Position numbers and translations under genes: made by a program. The notes beneath the pieces were generated by a model that searched no databases, was not told where the DNA came from, and worked only from the letters and a program-made list of their open reading frames with translations. 8,142 nt of DNA from an uncultured Collinsella sp. (GTDB lineage: Bacteria > Actinomycetota > Coriobacteriia > Coriobacteriales > Coriobacteriaceae): NCBI GenBank assembly GCA_902474645.1, contig CABRWN010000097.1, positions 1 through 8,142 of the forward strand, read 5' to 3'. Shown here piece after piece: positions 1-6,483 of this stretch. Each line of letters starts with the position of its first letter. Position 1 is the stretch's first letter.

Positions 1-59
1 GGCCTATTCGCTTAATGTGTTCGGCTGAGATCGGAAATCAACCCCCTGGCGAACTAATT

Positions 60-1202
60 TTAGGAACGCTGCTGCGGCTTCCAGGAACCCACATTGGCGT
101 CGTACTGGTTCAGCGCGCTGTTGCCGCCCTGCGCGATGGGCGCCAGGATCTCGCTTTGGTGGGAACTCATCGACTCACCATCAGGAATGGCCAGCGAGAT
201 ATCCCAGCTCTGACAGATCACGTCGACACGCTCGAACATCCACTCGGCAAGCTGCTTTAAGTGGGCGATGTCGTCCGCATAGACCGTATCGTCCTGATAC
301 TTAAGGTTGTTAAGCTCATCTTGCGTCTTTTTGATCTGGTCGCGCAGGGCGTAGGCACTCTGCGACAGCTCCTGGCGGGTGGACAGCGGCGTTCGGAGAT
401 AGCCGTTGTTAAAGGAATCGATGACCTCGCCGATCTGGTCCTCATCACCGTAGGACACGATGGTCTGATACAGACCGTCGAGTCTGGTATAGAGCTGATC
501 ATCGGTGAGCACGGTTTCTTCCTGGACCACCTCGGCAGAATCGTCCTGCTTGGTATCGTCCTCAGTCGCCTCGCCCTTTTGGCGCGTGGGGAAGGTCGTC
601 TGCGCGGCCTGGCCAAACTGGTCATAGAAGCCAGGCATGACACCCATGGGATCGGCCGTCACAAACCAATAGGCACCGCCGCAAACGACGGCAAGGACCG
701 CGATGACGATGAGCGGCTTGGGGATATGACGCTTGTGCTTGTGATAGGCGTCCTCGTCGGGATGCACCTTGCGCTTGGGTTTTTGAGCATCGTCATGCAG
801 GGAAACGGGCGTGGGGATATCGACCTTGGGGATGCCAAAGTCCTTATCGAAGGCAGGCAGCACGCAGGTCTCGTTGGGGTCGGCTGCGTCGGAGAGCACC
901 GCGGCGGCAGATGCCGGCGCGTGGGGTACCTCGGTATCGATCTGCTCCTGCGTCAGGCGCGGAAAGCCGGCCGTGCGCCCTGCGGCCAGGTCGGATGCGG
1001 CCGCGTCCTCGGAAAGGATGCCCGGCGCGGGGCGTCCACACTTGGGACAGGTGCGGTCATGCGGGGACAGACGGGCGCCGCAGCCATCGCAGAACACGAA
1101 CTCGGTATGCTCGGGGCCATCGCCAGGACCAACGTATGCGTTGCAATAGGGGCAGAACGAGGCGCCGTCCTCGATGTTCTTTAAGCAATGCGGGCAGATC
1201 AC
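60..1202 (-). CDS. Membrane-anchored double zinc-ribbon protein
   Basis: A 380-residue protein of unknown function. The N-terminus carries two four-cysteine zinc ribbons: C3, C6, C17, C20 and C38, C41, C52, C55. A low-complexity, partly acidic linker follows (about 60-160). A basic stretch (KHKRHIPK) then precedes one transmembrane helix at about 163-182, and the C-terminal 195 residues are hydrophilic and helix-rich. The basic residues before the helix suggest that the zinc ribbons are cytoplasmic and the C-terminal part is outside. I chose the GTG start at 1202 because AGAGGA lies about 5 bases upstream and the protein then opens directly with the ribbon (ICPHC). A TTG at 1232 would add ten residues but sits almost on the candidate transcription start. 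Zinc-ribbon plus single-helix proteins are common in Coriobacteriia and Firmicutes and mostly uncharacterised. It lies downstream of the ATPase with about 130 bases between them and probably has its own promoter. Confidence 0.85.
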   Translation of the reverse strand: MICPHCLKNIEDGASFCPYCNAYVGPGDGPEHTEFVFCDGCGARLSPHDRTCPKCGRPAPGILSEDAAASDLAAGRTAGFPRLTQEQIDTEVPHAPASAAAVLSDAADPNETCVLPAFDKDFGIPKVDIPTPVSLHDDAQKPKRKVHPDEDAYHKHKRHIPKPLIVIAVLAVVCGGAYWFVTADPMGVMPGFYDQFGQAAQTTFPTRQKGEATEDDTKQDDSAEVVQEETVLTDDQLYTRLDGLYQTIVSYGDEDQIGEVIDSFNNGYLRTPLSTRQELSQSAYALRDQIKKTQDELNNLKYQDDTVYADDIAHLKQLAEWMFERVDVICQSWDISLAIPDGESMSSHQSEILAPIAQGGNSALNQYDANVGSWKPQQRS

Positions 1203-1242
1203 GGCATCCTCTTTCCGAAGCAATTCAAACAATTGAGGTTAG

Positions 1243-1268
1243 AGCATAACATCGACACGGCCCAACAA
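1243..1268 (-). promoter_or_regulatory. Candidate promoter of the zinc-ribbon gene
   Basis: On the minus strand an extended -10 (TG-T-TATGCT, hexamer at 1243-1248) is preceded by TTGTTG at 1263-1268. The 14-base spacer is short, so the extended -10 carries most of the weight. Transcription would start near 1236, leaving a leader of roughly 30 bases before the GTG at 1202. The rest of the 1203-1332 gap shows nothing else convincing. Confidence 0.35.
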
Positions 1269-1332
1269 GCGCAAGGCACCAATTCAACATCGCAGGGCAG
1301 TCTTTTGGGCGATGATTTTTCTGGGGCGGGGA

Positions 1333-4065
1333 TTACTTCTTTTTCTTGGGCATCGAGACTTTGATGCCCTGGGCCGATTTGGTCACGCGGGAGCGGTTGG
1401 CAACGGCGCTCTTCTTTTTCTTGGGCTGGGCCTGGGCCACGCCCTCGAGTGCACGGGCCTCGGCCTCGCGGACAGTGCGCGCCTCACGGCGCTGCGCCAT
1501 ATCGGCGGCAACGCGCTTGGCAAAACGCTCGGCGGTCGATCCCGTCGAGCTCACCTTGCCGCCACCGCGGCCCAGGCGGACGCGCACACCGCGGCCAAAA
1601 CCAGTTGCGGCATGACGGCGACGGGGCTTAAGCGAGTCCATCATCGTGGCAAGCTTAAAGAACACCGCGCAGGTAAAGACGACGATAACCGCCAAGATGA
1701 CCATCTGGCCCATCGACAGGTTGGCGATGGACAGCAGCTCCGGGAACCCGATAACGCCCGTCAAAATACCGGCGACGACAAACACGAAAAGCACCACGCG
1801 CAAGGGCGTGAGCGGCTGCGAGATGCGCCAGATCAGGCTGACACTCGCCGCGCACGACGTGAGCAGGCACATGGTCGAAAGCGTAAGCTGGCTAAAGCCA
1901 AATACGCGCGCCACAAAGATATCGAGCGCCGCGGCCAAAATGACCGCAATCGACGCCGGCAGCGCACGCTTAAGCACGTTGGTCAAGAACGACCCCTTCA
2001 CGCGGGCGTTGTTGGGCTCCAAGCCCAACACAAAGCCCGGCGCGCCGATGCAGAAGAAGTTGATGAGCGTCATCTGAATGGGCTCGAAGGGATACGGCGG
2101 CAGCGCGATGCACAGCGCCGCCAGGCCCATCGAGAACAGCGTCTTGGTCAGAAAGAGCGCGGCAGAGCGCTGCAGGTTATTGATAGAACGACGGCCCTCG
2201 GCCACCACAGCGGGCATCGAGGCAAAGTCGTTATCGACGAGCACGATCTCGGCCACATTGCGCGCGGCATCGGAGCCGGCGGCCATCGCCACGGAGCAGT
2301 CGGCCTCCTTGAGCGCCAGCACGTCATTGACGCCGTCGCCCGTCATGGCCACGGTGTGTCCGCGGCGTTTGAGCGCCTGTACGAGCTCGCGCTTCTGCTG
2401 CGGCGTCACACGCCCAAAGACGTGATAGCGGTCCACCGCCGCGTCGAGCTTGGAAGGCGTATCGAGCGTCGTGGCGTCCACGTAAGCATCGGCGCCCGGC
2501 ACGCCCACCACGCGCGCGATCGACGACACCGTACGCGGGTCGTCGCCGCTGATTACGTTGAGGGTCACACCCTGCTCGTTAAAGTAGCCGATGGTCTCGG
2601 CTGCCGAGGTGCGAATCTCATCGCGGATGGTCACAAAGCCCACGGGCTCGGCCTCGCCCACCATATCGCCGTCGGGCGTAAAGCCGTCCACGCGCGCCAC
2701 CACGAGCACGCGACAGGTATCGGCGAGCTCAGCCACACGATTCTCGACCTGCGCAAAGGCGCGATCAGAGAGCACGAACTGCGCGGCGCCCATCACATAG
2801 GAGCCCTGTACAAACGACGCGCCGCTCCACTTTTTGGACGACGAGAACGGAATGACCGACAGCGGCTCGGACACCTCAACAGGGCGATCGGCGTAGTAGT
2901 TGAGCAGCGCCTGGCAGGTCTCGTTGGCATCTGCCGAGGTCGCACGTGCCACGTTGGCAAGCGCAAAGTCCAGCACCGTGGTCTCAACGGGGACAGCAGC
3001 CTCGTCCGAGTCCGCGCCAAAGCCAACACCCTCAACAAGCAGCGGATAGGTGCCCTCGACCTCCATACGGCCCGAGGTAATGGTGCCCGTCTTGTCCAGA
3101 CACAAAACGTCGACGCGCGCGAGCGTCTCGATACAGTAGAGCTGGTGTGCCAGCACCTTGCGACGCGCCAGGCGCACCGTGGCAATCGCGAGCACCGAAG
3201 AGGTCAAAAGCACCAGGCCCTGCGGAATCATGCCCAGCAGGGCACTCACCGTGGAAAGCAGCGCCGAAGAAGGCACACGACCGGCCAGCAGCTCGGAGAA
3301 GCACCAGGAAAGCGCGCTATCGCCCGGGGTTCCCGCGGCATCCCACAGCTCGCTCACACTCGAGGCAAAGAGTGCCAGACCAAGCGGAATCATAATAATG
3401 CTCGCGAACCGCACGATGGCGTTCAGCGCGTTCATGATCTCGGAATTGACCTTTTTGACGTACTTGGCCTCGTTGTTGATCTTTGCCACGTAGTTATCGG
3501 CGCCGACATGGATCACGCGGGCGCGCAGCAGGCCCGAGTCGATAAAGCTGCCGCTCATGAGCTCGGAGCCTGGCTGTTTCTTAATGAGGTCGCTCTCGCC
3601 CGTCAGCAGACTCTCGTTGACGAGCGCCTCGCCCGACACCACCACGGCGTCGGCGGGAATCTGGTCACCGCGCCCCAGGCGAATGATATCGTCGAGCACG
3701 ATCTGGTCCAGGTCGAGCTCCACCTCGGCGCCGTCGCGCACCGCGATGGCCTTCTTAGAGGTGAGCAGCGTAAGCTTGTCGACCATCCGCTTAGAACGCA
3801 TGGACTGAATGACGCCAATTGCCGTGTTCAAGAACACCACGAACAGGAACGTCAGGTTCTTAAACGAACCGGTCAGCAACACCAAAATCGCCAAGACCAC
3901 GTTGATCAAGTTGAACAGCGTGCAGAGGTTCTCAATGATGAGCTCGCGGACCGACTTGGTCTTGAGCTCCATGTTGCGGTTGATCTTACCAGCGGCGATG
4001 CGCTCCTCGACCTCGGCGGTCGAGAGTCCGCGCTCGATATCCGTTGCTGCCATACCTTGTCCCAT
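1333..4065 (-). CDS. P-type cation-translocating ATPase, CtpE-like
   Basis: An intact ATP-driven membrane cation pump of about 910 residues. Hallmarks in order (numbered from the 4065 start): actuator loop LTGES (154-158), transmembrane IPQGL in place of the usual PEGL-type loop (about 280-284), phosphorylation site DKTGT (324-328; the Asp is phosphorylated), nucleotide-binding KKWSGASF (from 411), and hinge MTGDGVND (574-581). No N-terminal CxxC metal-binding domain is present, which argues against a Cu/Cd/Zn exporter. The C-terminal membrane block with IGAPGFVLGLEPN resembles the CtpE branch, for which calcium transport has been described in mycobacteria; substrate here is an inference. The last 95 residues are a basic cytoplasmic tail with two PKKKK clusters. 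ATG 4065 and ATG 4053 are both possible starts. The latter has a purine-rich GGGACAAGG just upstream. The ATG at 4101 lies inside a terminator-like hairpin and is unlikely. Confidence 0.93.
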   Translation of the reverse strand: MGQGMAATDIERGLSTAEVEERIAAGKINRNMELKTKSVRELIIENLCTLFNLINVVLAILVLLTGSFKNLTFLFVVFLNTAIGVIQSMRSKRMVDKLTLLTSKKAIAVRDGAEVELDLDQIVLDDIIRLGRGDQIPADAVVVSGEALVNESLLTGESDLIKKQPGSELMSGSFIDSGLLRARVIHVGADNYVAKINNEAKYVKKVNSEIMNALNAIVRFASIIMIPLGLALFASSVSELWDAAGTPGDSALSWCFSELLAGRVPSSALLSTVSALLGMIPQGLVLLTSSVLAIATVRLARRKVLAHQLYCIETLARVDVLCLDKTGTITSGRMEVEGTYPLLVEGVGFGADSDEAAVPVETTVLDFALANVARATSADANETCQALLNYYADRPVEVSEPLSVIPFSSSKKWSGASFVQGSYVMGAAQFVLSDRAFAQVENRVAELADTCRVLVVARVDGFTPDGDMVGEAEPVGFVTIRDEIRTSAAETIGYFNEQGVTLNVISGDDPRTVSSIARVVGVPGADAYVDATTLDTPSKLDAAVDRYHVFGRVTPQQKRELVQALKRRGHTVAMTGDGVNDVLALKEADCSVAMAAGSDAARNVAEIVLVDNDFASMPAVVAEGRRSINNLQRSAALFLTKTLFSMGLAALCIALPPYPFEPIQMTLINFFCIGAPGFVLGLEPNNARVKGSFLTNVLKRALPASIAVILAAALDIFVARVFGFSQLTLSTMCLLTSCAASVSLIWRISQPLTPLRVVLFVFVVAGILTGVIGFPELLSIANLSMGQMVILAVIVVFTCAVFFKLATMMDSLKPRRRHAATGFGRGVRVRLGRGGGKVSSTGSTAERFAKRVAADMAQRREARTVREAEARALEGVAQAQPKKKKSAVANRSRVTKSAQGIKVSMPKKKK

Positions 4066-4081
4066 CACGTCGCGTCGGTAT

Positions 4082-4116
4082 AAGAAAACCGCCCGGACCA
4101 TGCGAGGTTCGGACGG
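4082..4116 (-). terminator. Terminator or attenuator hairpin just before the ATPase
   Basis: On the minus strand CCGTCCGAACC (4106-4116) pairs with GGTCCGGGCGG (4089-4099) around a 6-base loop. There is one G-U pair and one mismatch. TTTTCTT (4082-4088) follows directly. This is a good intrinsic terminator fold. It ends about 17 bases before the ATG at 4065, so it is either the end of whatever was transcribed upstream or an attenuator in the ATPase leader. It would also shield the ATPase from prophage read-through. Confidence 0.65.
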
Positions 4117-4191
4117 TCTTACGTTCGATGGTGCCCCGTCTGCCTAGATTCTAGAACCGAGATCTGTGCCGTTGGGACCGTCGTGCTGCTC

Positions 4192-4218
4192 AGGATACCA
4201 CGGGCGGCGTAGCGTCAC
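4192..4218 (-). promoter_or_regulatory. Weak candidate promoter for the ATPase
   Basis: The minus strand has TGG-TATCCT (extended -10, hexamer near 4194-4199) preceded by GTGACG with a 15-base spacer. Each hexamer matches the consensus at four of six positions. If it is used, the leader of about 120 bases contains the hairpin at 4082-4116. The evidence is motif-level only. Confidence 0.25.
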
Positions 4219-4251
4219 CTTTTCTCGAGAAAAAAGCCCGCCCGGGATAAC

Positions 4252-4275
4252 TGAACTGCCTCCCATTTCTTGGAC
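4252..4275 (+). repeat. Left terminal inverted repeat of the IS
   Basis: The outer block TGAACTGC and inner block TCTTGGAC are identical to the inverted right end. Four mismatches lie in the middle (positions 9, 10, 15 and 16). Confidence 0.85.
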
Positions 4276-4290
4276 ATGAGAAATGGGAGG
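4259..4290 (+). promoter_or_regulatory. Hairpin masking the Shine-Dalgarno of the IS ORF
   Basis: A perfect 12-base stem (CCTCCCATTTCT at 4259-4270, AGAAATGGGAGG at 4279-4290) closes an 8-base loop. Its 3' arm ends in GGGAGG, the only Shine-Dalgarno-like sequence, 8 bases before the ATG at 4299. In RNA read in from outside the element the ribosome site would be paired and translation reduced. CTTTCTTT after the stem could also give weak termination on the plus strand. Such impinging-transcription protection is known for several insertion sequences; its use here is inferred. Confidence 0.55.
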
Positions 4291-4298
4291 CTTTCTTT

Positions 4299-4547
4299 AT
4301 GCGCGTTGATTTGAGGGTGAAGCATGATGTCGAGGCCAGGAAGGCGAACTGCATCGACAATGCCGCCACCGAGCAGCTCTTCGGCCACGTCAAGGACGAG
4401 TTCTACAGGGGCCGCGAGTGGAAGACGTTCGAGGATTTCAAACGCGACCTGGAGGAATACATAGTCCACTGGAACACGAGCCGGAGGCAGGTAAGATTGA
4501 AGGGCCTGACCCCGGAGGAGTTCCGGAATCAGGCCCTCGCGGCCTAG
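4299..4547 (+). pseudogene. IS3 transposase remnant, C-terminal end of OrfB
   Basis: An 82-residue ORF. From about residue 14 it matches the end of the IS3-family DDE transposase (integrase core): KANCIDNAATEQLFGHVKDE corresponds to the conserved GNCYDNAxxESFFxxLKxE block. E25, in NAATEQ, is in the place of the third catalytic acid. The IVHWNTSRRQ and GLTPEEF segments match the usual YxxWYNxxRxH and SPxxF ending. The two catalytic aspartates and all of the helix-turn-helix OrfA domain are absent, so it cannot be an active transposase. The first 13 or so residues do not belong to OrfB and probably come from the start of OrfA, joined by an in-frame internal deletion. It is the only plus-strand gene in the window. 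Confidence 0.85.
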
Positions 4548-4561
4548 TCGCTATTTAGGGC

Positions 4562-4585
4562 GTCCAAGATTTGGGGCGCAGTTCA
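4562..4585 (+). repeat. Right terminal inverted repeat of the IS
   Basis: The inner block GTCCAAGA and outer block GCAGTTCA mirror the left end. It begins 15 bases after the transposase stop and is followed directly by the right TAAC copy. Confidence 0.85.
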
Positions 4586-4604
4586 TAACCCGAGCGGACC
4601 GCGG

Positions 4605-4694
4605 CTAGTGCCGGTTGATGCTCACGAGGCAGAGCCCGATTGTCGCCACGGTGCCCCCGAAGAGAGCGCCGAGGACGAAGGCCAACGCAACCAT
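4605..4694 (-). CDS. 29-residue membrane peptide, DUF3789-like
   Basis: A tiny ORF beginning MVALAFVLGALFGGTVATIG, with one hydrophobic helix (about 3-25) and a short polar tail ending SINRH. Length, glycine pattern and position after a phage amidase resemble the DUF3789 peptides found at the end of phage lysis cassettes; the assignment is from memory of the pattern. Its ATG follows the amidase's expected stop at once (TAG-C-ATG), with no Shine-Dalgarno of its own, so translation would be coupled. In this sequence a one-base loss in the amidase places it in frame with the amidase reading frame. Function is unknown; a role in lysis or in the membrane is inferred. Confidence 0.55.
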   Translation of the reverse strand: MVALAFVLGALFGGTVATIGLCLVSINRH

Positions 4695-5732
4695 GCTAAT
4701 ACGGGTTGCCGTCGGTGACGCAGACCTGGAGGCGGTCCAGCGGCTCCCGTAGGTGGAGCCATCGTCGCACACGGTATCGAGCCACCCGGCGCGCGCGGTA
4801 GTCTGCGAGCGATACCACGCCTGCTTGTACTCCTCGCCGCCCGGGGTCACGTAGTACATGCGCACGCCGTCGATAGTATGACCGGCGATGCCGGCACAAC
4901 CGTTGACGGTGTCGTTGCGGTCGCCCTTGGAAACGTAATCGAGCCAGCCGTCCTCGATGGTGTGCACCTGGTACTTCAGCGTGCCGCGGTCGACGCGGGC
5001 ACACAGCAGGTCGTGCTGTCGGCACGGATACCCTGCAAAGCCGTCGTCCCCAGCGCCGAAGTCCGTCACCTCGTCCAGCCAGCCGCCGCCCTTGAGGTGG
5101 AGGGAGTAGTGGACGGGGATGCGCTTGCCAGATGCCTTTGTGAAGCCGCCGGATGCCGCCTGGGCGGGCTTTGCCGCGGCAGGCTTAGCGGTGGTGGAGG
5201 GGGCTGGTGCCTTGCCGCCCTTCATCGCGTCGTACCACGCCTGGGCGCGCTGCATGTAATGGTCGCGCTGGGAGCCCGCAAGCTCGCCGGGGCAAGCCGT
5301 GGCGCTCCAGTAGCGGTGCGGGAACACGTTCTTGCACCACTCGGGGCGGCCGAGGCCGTAGTACAGGCACAGGGCCGCGACGAGGTGTGCGCCGCTCTCG
5401 ATTGCCTTCTCGTGAACCGTCCACGGGTTTGAGCCGCTGTTGGCGTGCTCGATGCTGATCGTGGTGTCGTTGCCGCGACCCGTGCCGATGCCGTCGCCGC
5501 AGGCGTAGGCGCGGTCGGTGTCGTTGACGTGCTGCACGATGTAGCCGTTGCGGTCGACCGAGTAGTGCGCCGAGCAGCCGTTGGCACCCCAGATGCCGTT
5601 GCACTGGCTGGCGTTGAGGTCGCCGGCCATGTGGTGGATGGTCACGCCCTTGATGCCGAACGGGCGGCCTGCGGAGAAGTTGCGCCCCAAAAGCTTGTAC
5701 TCGTCCGGTTGGACGTTCGCGAAGTCTGCCAT
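4605..5732 (-). CDS. Phage N-acetylmuramoyl-L-alanine amidase (endolysin), 3' frameshift
   Basis: A peptidoglycan hydrolase that cuts the bond between N-acetylmuramic acid and L-alanine for host lysis. An Amidase_2 zinc-peptidase domain (about 25-170) shows TIHHMAG with the first zinc histidine (H33 or H34), FPHRYW (H139) and ATACPGEL (C147). An Ala/Pro/Lys linker (171-200) follows. Three wall-binding repeats come next, with GWLD at 217-220, 262-265 and 316-319, recalling ChW/GW-type modules. ATG 5732 is chosen because AAGGAGG lies just upstream and one base separates it from the holin stop; the longer ORF to 5948 overlaps the holin and is spurious. No signal peptide, so a holin is needed for release. 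From G329 on, the frame looks wrong. Restoring one G in the G3 run at 4746-4748 gives EPLDRLQVCVTDGNPY and a stop at 4696 (345 residues). As written it runs 375 residues into the membrane peptide. Confidence 0.9.
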   Translation of the reverse strand: MADFANVQPDEYKLLGRNFSAGRPFGIKGVTIHHMAGDLNASQCNGIWGANGCSAHYSVDRNGYIVQHVNDTDRAYACGDGIGTGRGNDTTISIEHANSGSNPWTVHEKAIESGAHLVAALCLYYGLGRPEWCKNVFPHRYWSATACPGELAGSQRDHYMQRAQAWYDAMKGGKAPAPSTTAKPAAAKPAQAASGGFTKASGKRIPVHYSLHLKGGGWLDEVTDFGAGDDGFAGYPCRQHDLLCARVDRGTLKYQVHTIEDGWLDYVSKGDRNDTVNGCAGIAGHTIDGVRMYYVTPGGEEYKQAWYRSQTTARAGWLDTVCDDGSTYGSRWTASRSASPTATRISMVALAFVLGALFGGTVATIGLCLVSINRH

Positions 5733-5733
5733 G

Positions 5734-6039
5734 TTAGTCCTCCTTGATGTCGCCGAGCGCCAGCAGGGCGTCCAGCCATTTGTCCGTGATGCCGACTGAT
5801 TTAAAGGCCGCATAGGCCACCTGCACGCCGCCGACGGCGGCAAAGATGGACGTAACCCATGCCGAGGGTTCGGTCGGGACGCCGCCCGACATGGCCGTGA
5901 GGGCGCCGCATCCTGCCGAGACGGCGATGGCCGTCCAGCGGGCGACATTGCCCGTCATCGCCTTCGTCTTGATGGCCTGCACGATGTACGGCACGACCAG
6001 CACCGTGCACACCGTGAGGCCCGCCTGGATCTCATCCAT
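5734..6039 (-). CDS. Putative phage holin
   Basis: A 101-residue, mostly hydrophobic protein with three likely membrane helices (about 8-23, 34-52, 61-79) and a charged C-terminus (ending GDIKED). This is the size and layout of a small phage holin, which forms the membrane lesions that let the endolysin reach the wall. The call rests on topology and on its place directly before the amidase (one base between stop and start); I recognise no named holin family. AGGAG stands about 9 bases before ATG 6039. Confidence 0.75.
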   Translation of the reverse strand: MDEIQAGLTVCTVLVVPYIVQAIKTKAMTGNVARWTAIAVSAGCGALTAMSGGVPTEPSAWVTSIFAAVGGVQVAYAAFKSVGITDKWLDALLALGDIKED

Positions 6040-6049
6040 TCGATTGCTC

Positions 6050-6463
6050 CTATCTGTCGGATTCCTTGCTGTAGATCAGGTCGACGCGGTCGCAGATGTG
6101 ATCGACCTTCTCCGCCATTCCCTGGCTGCGCGCCTGGCTGTGGGCCAAGTCGTTGTGCAGGACTTCGTTGGACGCCACGACCGACTCCATGAGGGTCTTC
6201 ATGGCCTCCATGAGCGAGTTGCTGCGTTCCATTTGCGCGGCGATGCGGCCCTCCATCTGCGAGCGTTCGCGGTCCCGCTGCGCGCGCTCGTCGACCTCGG
6301 CCTGCTTGCGCTCCTCGCGCTTCATGTCGATGCCGGCCTTGCGTTCGTTCTGCCTTTTGTATTCATCCAAAAACTGGCGGCCGAAGTAGAAGGCTATGAG
6401 GCCGAGAAGGACGCCACCGAGCCATCCCGGTCCGTATGGCGCAAAGAGCTTGAGCACTTCCAT
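6050..6463 (-). CDS. Membrane-anchored coiled-coil protein of the lysis cassette
   Basis: A 137-residue protein of unknown function. A short N-terminus is followed by one transmembrane helix (about 11-29, GPGWLGGVLLGLIAFYFG). A long, highly charged helical region (about 32-105, many E/K/R/Q with heptad-like hydrophobic spacing) is likely to form a coiled coil, and a C-terminal helix ends SKESDR. ATG 6463 has AAGGAGG 9 bases upstream; the longer reading to 6547 lacks support and overlaps the XkdX gene. It lies between XkdX and the holin, with about 10 bases to the latter. Candidate roles are a second holin-type or holin-regulating protein, or a spanin-like tether, all inferred from position and topology. 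Confidence 0.75.
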   Translation of the reverse strand: MEVLKLFAPYGPGWLGGVLLGLIAFYFGRQFLDEYKRQNERKAGIDMKREERKQAEVDERAQRDRERSQMEGRIAAQMERSNSLMEAMKTLMESVVASNEVLHNDLAHSQARSQGMAEKVDHICDRVDLIYSKESDR

Positions 6464-6483
6464 TCTGAGCGCCCTCCTTCCGC

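Larger units (their letters stand above)
4252..4585 (+). mobile_element. Miniature IS3-family derivative with TAAC duplication
   Basis: The element is 334 bases and starts TG and ends CA, as IS3-family ends do. Its 24-base terminal inverted repeats (4252-4275 and 4562-4585) match at 20 positions. It is flanked by a direct TAAC repeat (4248-4251 and 4586-4589); 3-5 base duplications are normal for IS3 elements. A full-length member is about 1.2-1.5 kb, so roughly 1 kb of interior is missing, including orfA and most of orfB. Intact ends and duplication mean either that the short form itself transposed, MITE-like, or that the deletion happened after insertion. An active relative elsewhere in the genome could move it in trans. 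Confidence 0.85.
4230..4597 (-). terminator. Phage lysis-operon terminator split by an IS
   Basis: The two halves of a hairpin flank the insertion: CCGCCCGGG at 4238-4246 and CCCGAGCGG at 4589-4597 (plus strand). Removing the element and one copy of the TAAC duplication leaves a 9-base stem with one mismatch and an ATAA loop. On the minus strand this is followed by GC and T6 (4230-4235). It sits right after the last lysis gene (stop at 4605), where an operon terminator is expected. With 338 extra bases between the arms it is probably inactive now. Confidence 0.7.

Noticed and set aside
1..59. A gene or terminator at the left edge.
   Set aside because: There is no convincing frame, hairpin or U-tract in these bases after the zinc-ribbon stop.
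261..1184. A 307-codon plus-strand frame opposite the zinc-ribbon gene.
   Set aside because: It is an antisense shadow; the minus strand has two clear four-Cys zinc ribbons and a membrane helix.
1270..1300. A terminator after the ATPase (CATCGC/GCGATG stem on the minus strand).
   Set aside because: The stem is only 6 bases with a 15-base loop and has no U-tract after it.
1312..4083. A 923-codon open frame on the plus strand, antisense to the whole ATPase.
   Set aside because: It mirrors the ATPase almost exactly, encodes a His/Arg/Gly-rich low-complexity product with no domain, and arises from high GC with few stop codons. The minus-strand product has every P-type ATPase motif.
4144..4218. 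A 24-codon minus-strand frame with a GTG start, taken as a separate small gene.
   Set aside because: It has no properly spaced Shine-Dalgarno and is too short to judge. It is kept only as a possible 3' remnant in the boundary finding.
4100..4250. A tRNA gene as prophage attachment site (GGTTC-like T-loop on the minus strand near 4155).
   Set aside because: No 5-base T-stem, acceptor stem or anticodon arm can be drawn around it on either strand.
5733..5948. An upstream extension of the amidase frame by 72 codons.
   Set aside because: It overlaps the holin gene, is Arg/Pro/Ser-rich, and a strong Shine-Dalgarno precedes the ATG at 5732.
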